Shown: in pieces, positions 63,900 to 64,000 of the stretch | Layout: each line of letters starts with the position of its first letter | Position numbering within the stretch: position 1 is the first letter of the stretch | NCBI GenBank assembly: GCA_910576385.1 | Contig: CAJTIR010000004.1 | Span: 1 to 64,000 of the forward strand | Direction of reading: 5' to 3' | DNA: 64,000 nucleotides | From: Lachnospiraceae bacterium | GTDB lineage: Bacteria; Bacillota; Clostridia; Lachnospirales; Lachnospiraceae | Notes under the pieces: generated by a model | Database searches by the model: none | What the model was told of the DNA's origin: nothing | What the model saw: the letters and a program-made list of their open reading frames with translations, nothing else | Made by a program: the position numbers and the translations under genes

Positions 63900-64000
63900 A
63901 TGGGCGGGAATGTCTTTGAAACGGTAAAGCAGTCCATCACCACCAGAGAAGCGGCGGAACACTATGGAATCGAGGTAAAGCGGAACGGCATGGCCTGCTG
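63900..64000 (+). CDS. CHC2 zinc-finger primase-like protein (partial)
   Basis: The first 33 codons of a gene cut by the window end: NVFETVKQSITTREAAEHYG, then IEVKRNGMACC. This is the usual start of DnaG-type CHC2 zinc-finger proteins in Tn1549-type elements (next expected: CPFHDDKxPS). It would prime DNA synthesis of the transferred strand. The start codon lies four bases after the preceding stop. Confidence 0.75.
   Translation, partial: MGGNVFETVKQSITTREAAEHYGIEVKRNGMAC

Overview
The window looks like a chromosomal accretion zone of integrative elements in a gut Clostridia genome (Lachnospiraceae/Ruminococcaceae-like). The basis is Tn916- and Tn1549-type element genes, strong AGGAGG ribosome sites, frequent TTG starts, a VanR-type receiver domain, and families typical of these bacteria (DUF6462, DUF3268, PrgI, Maff2, the CD1108/CD1110/CD1112 conjugation families). 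Base composition changes abruptly: very AT-rich at 0.2-1.2 kb, mixed in the middle, clearly GC-rich from 47 kb onward. No rRNA, tRNA or CRISPR array was seen.

Layout. (A) 1-4.6 kb: the int-proximal end of a Tn916-type ICE, with a LytTR regulator, two ribbon-helix-helix proteins, Orf7-like sigma factor, Orf8-like HTH protein, an excisionase-like DUF6462 protein and a tyrosine integrase. (B) 4.7-19.1 kb: part of a second conjugative element, with DUF6462/DUF5348 proteins, a VirD4 coupling protein, an S1-domain protein, a 1511-residue thioester/Cna-B surface adhesin, a Fic protein under a palindromic promoter, a structured RNA in front of a zinc-finger/sigma pair, signal peptidase I, and a divergent XRE/SLOG pair. 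It has no VirB4, VirB6 or relaxase, so it is incomplete here. (C) 19.1-26.6 kb and 38.6-40.4 kb: a patchwork of small single-gene modules (VOC, DUF3788, IMPase, CPBP, DUF3795, GNAT, YcxB, PNPOx) full of duplicated, truncated and chimeric copies, many preceded by a shared boundary motif. (D) 26.6-38.6 kb: a mobilizable element inserted in C. It has a tyrosine integrase, Xis, XRE regulator, DUF3847 protein, an oriT of RSF1010/pSK41 type, a MobA/MobL relaxase broken by one amber codon, an AbiEi/AbiEii toxin-antitoxin pair, and a two-component system with a peptide-type ABC transporter. An 18-bp near-identical repeat bounds it. (E) 40.5-46.9 kb: a scar of deleted elements, with mobC lacking its relaxase, DUF3849 fragments, a VanR receiver fused in frame to a DUF3737 beta-helix protein, two acetyltransferases and a serine recombinase without its catalytic domain. 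(F) 47.0-64.0 kb: the conserved core of a Tn1549-like ICE: ParA/ParB, a replication-initiator-like DUF6017 protein, PcfB, VirD4, Maff2 pilin-like protein, VirB6-, VirB3- and VirB4-like proteins, CHAP hydrolase, DUF4315/DUF4366, topoisomerase III and the start of a CHC2 primase.

How it works together. Region F carries a nearly complete mating apparatus that could in principle also serve the 12-kb element D, which has its own oriT but no channel. The most interesting non-genic signals are a phased iteron and palindrome array followed by AT-rich DNA inside the DUF6017 initiator gene, a 12-bp-arm palindrome inside parB, mutually exclusive hairpins in front of the pilin gene, a standalone copy of the VirD4 all-alpha domain, and several promoters overlapped by long perfect inverted repeats. 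Family assignments come from recalled motifs without database searches.
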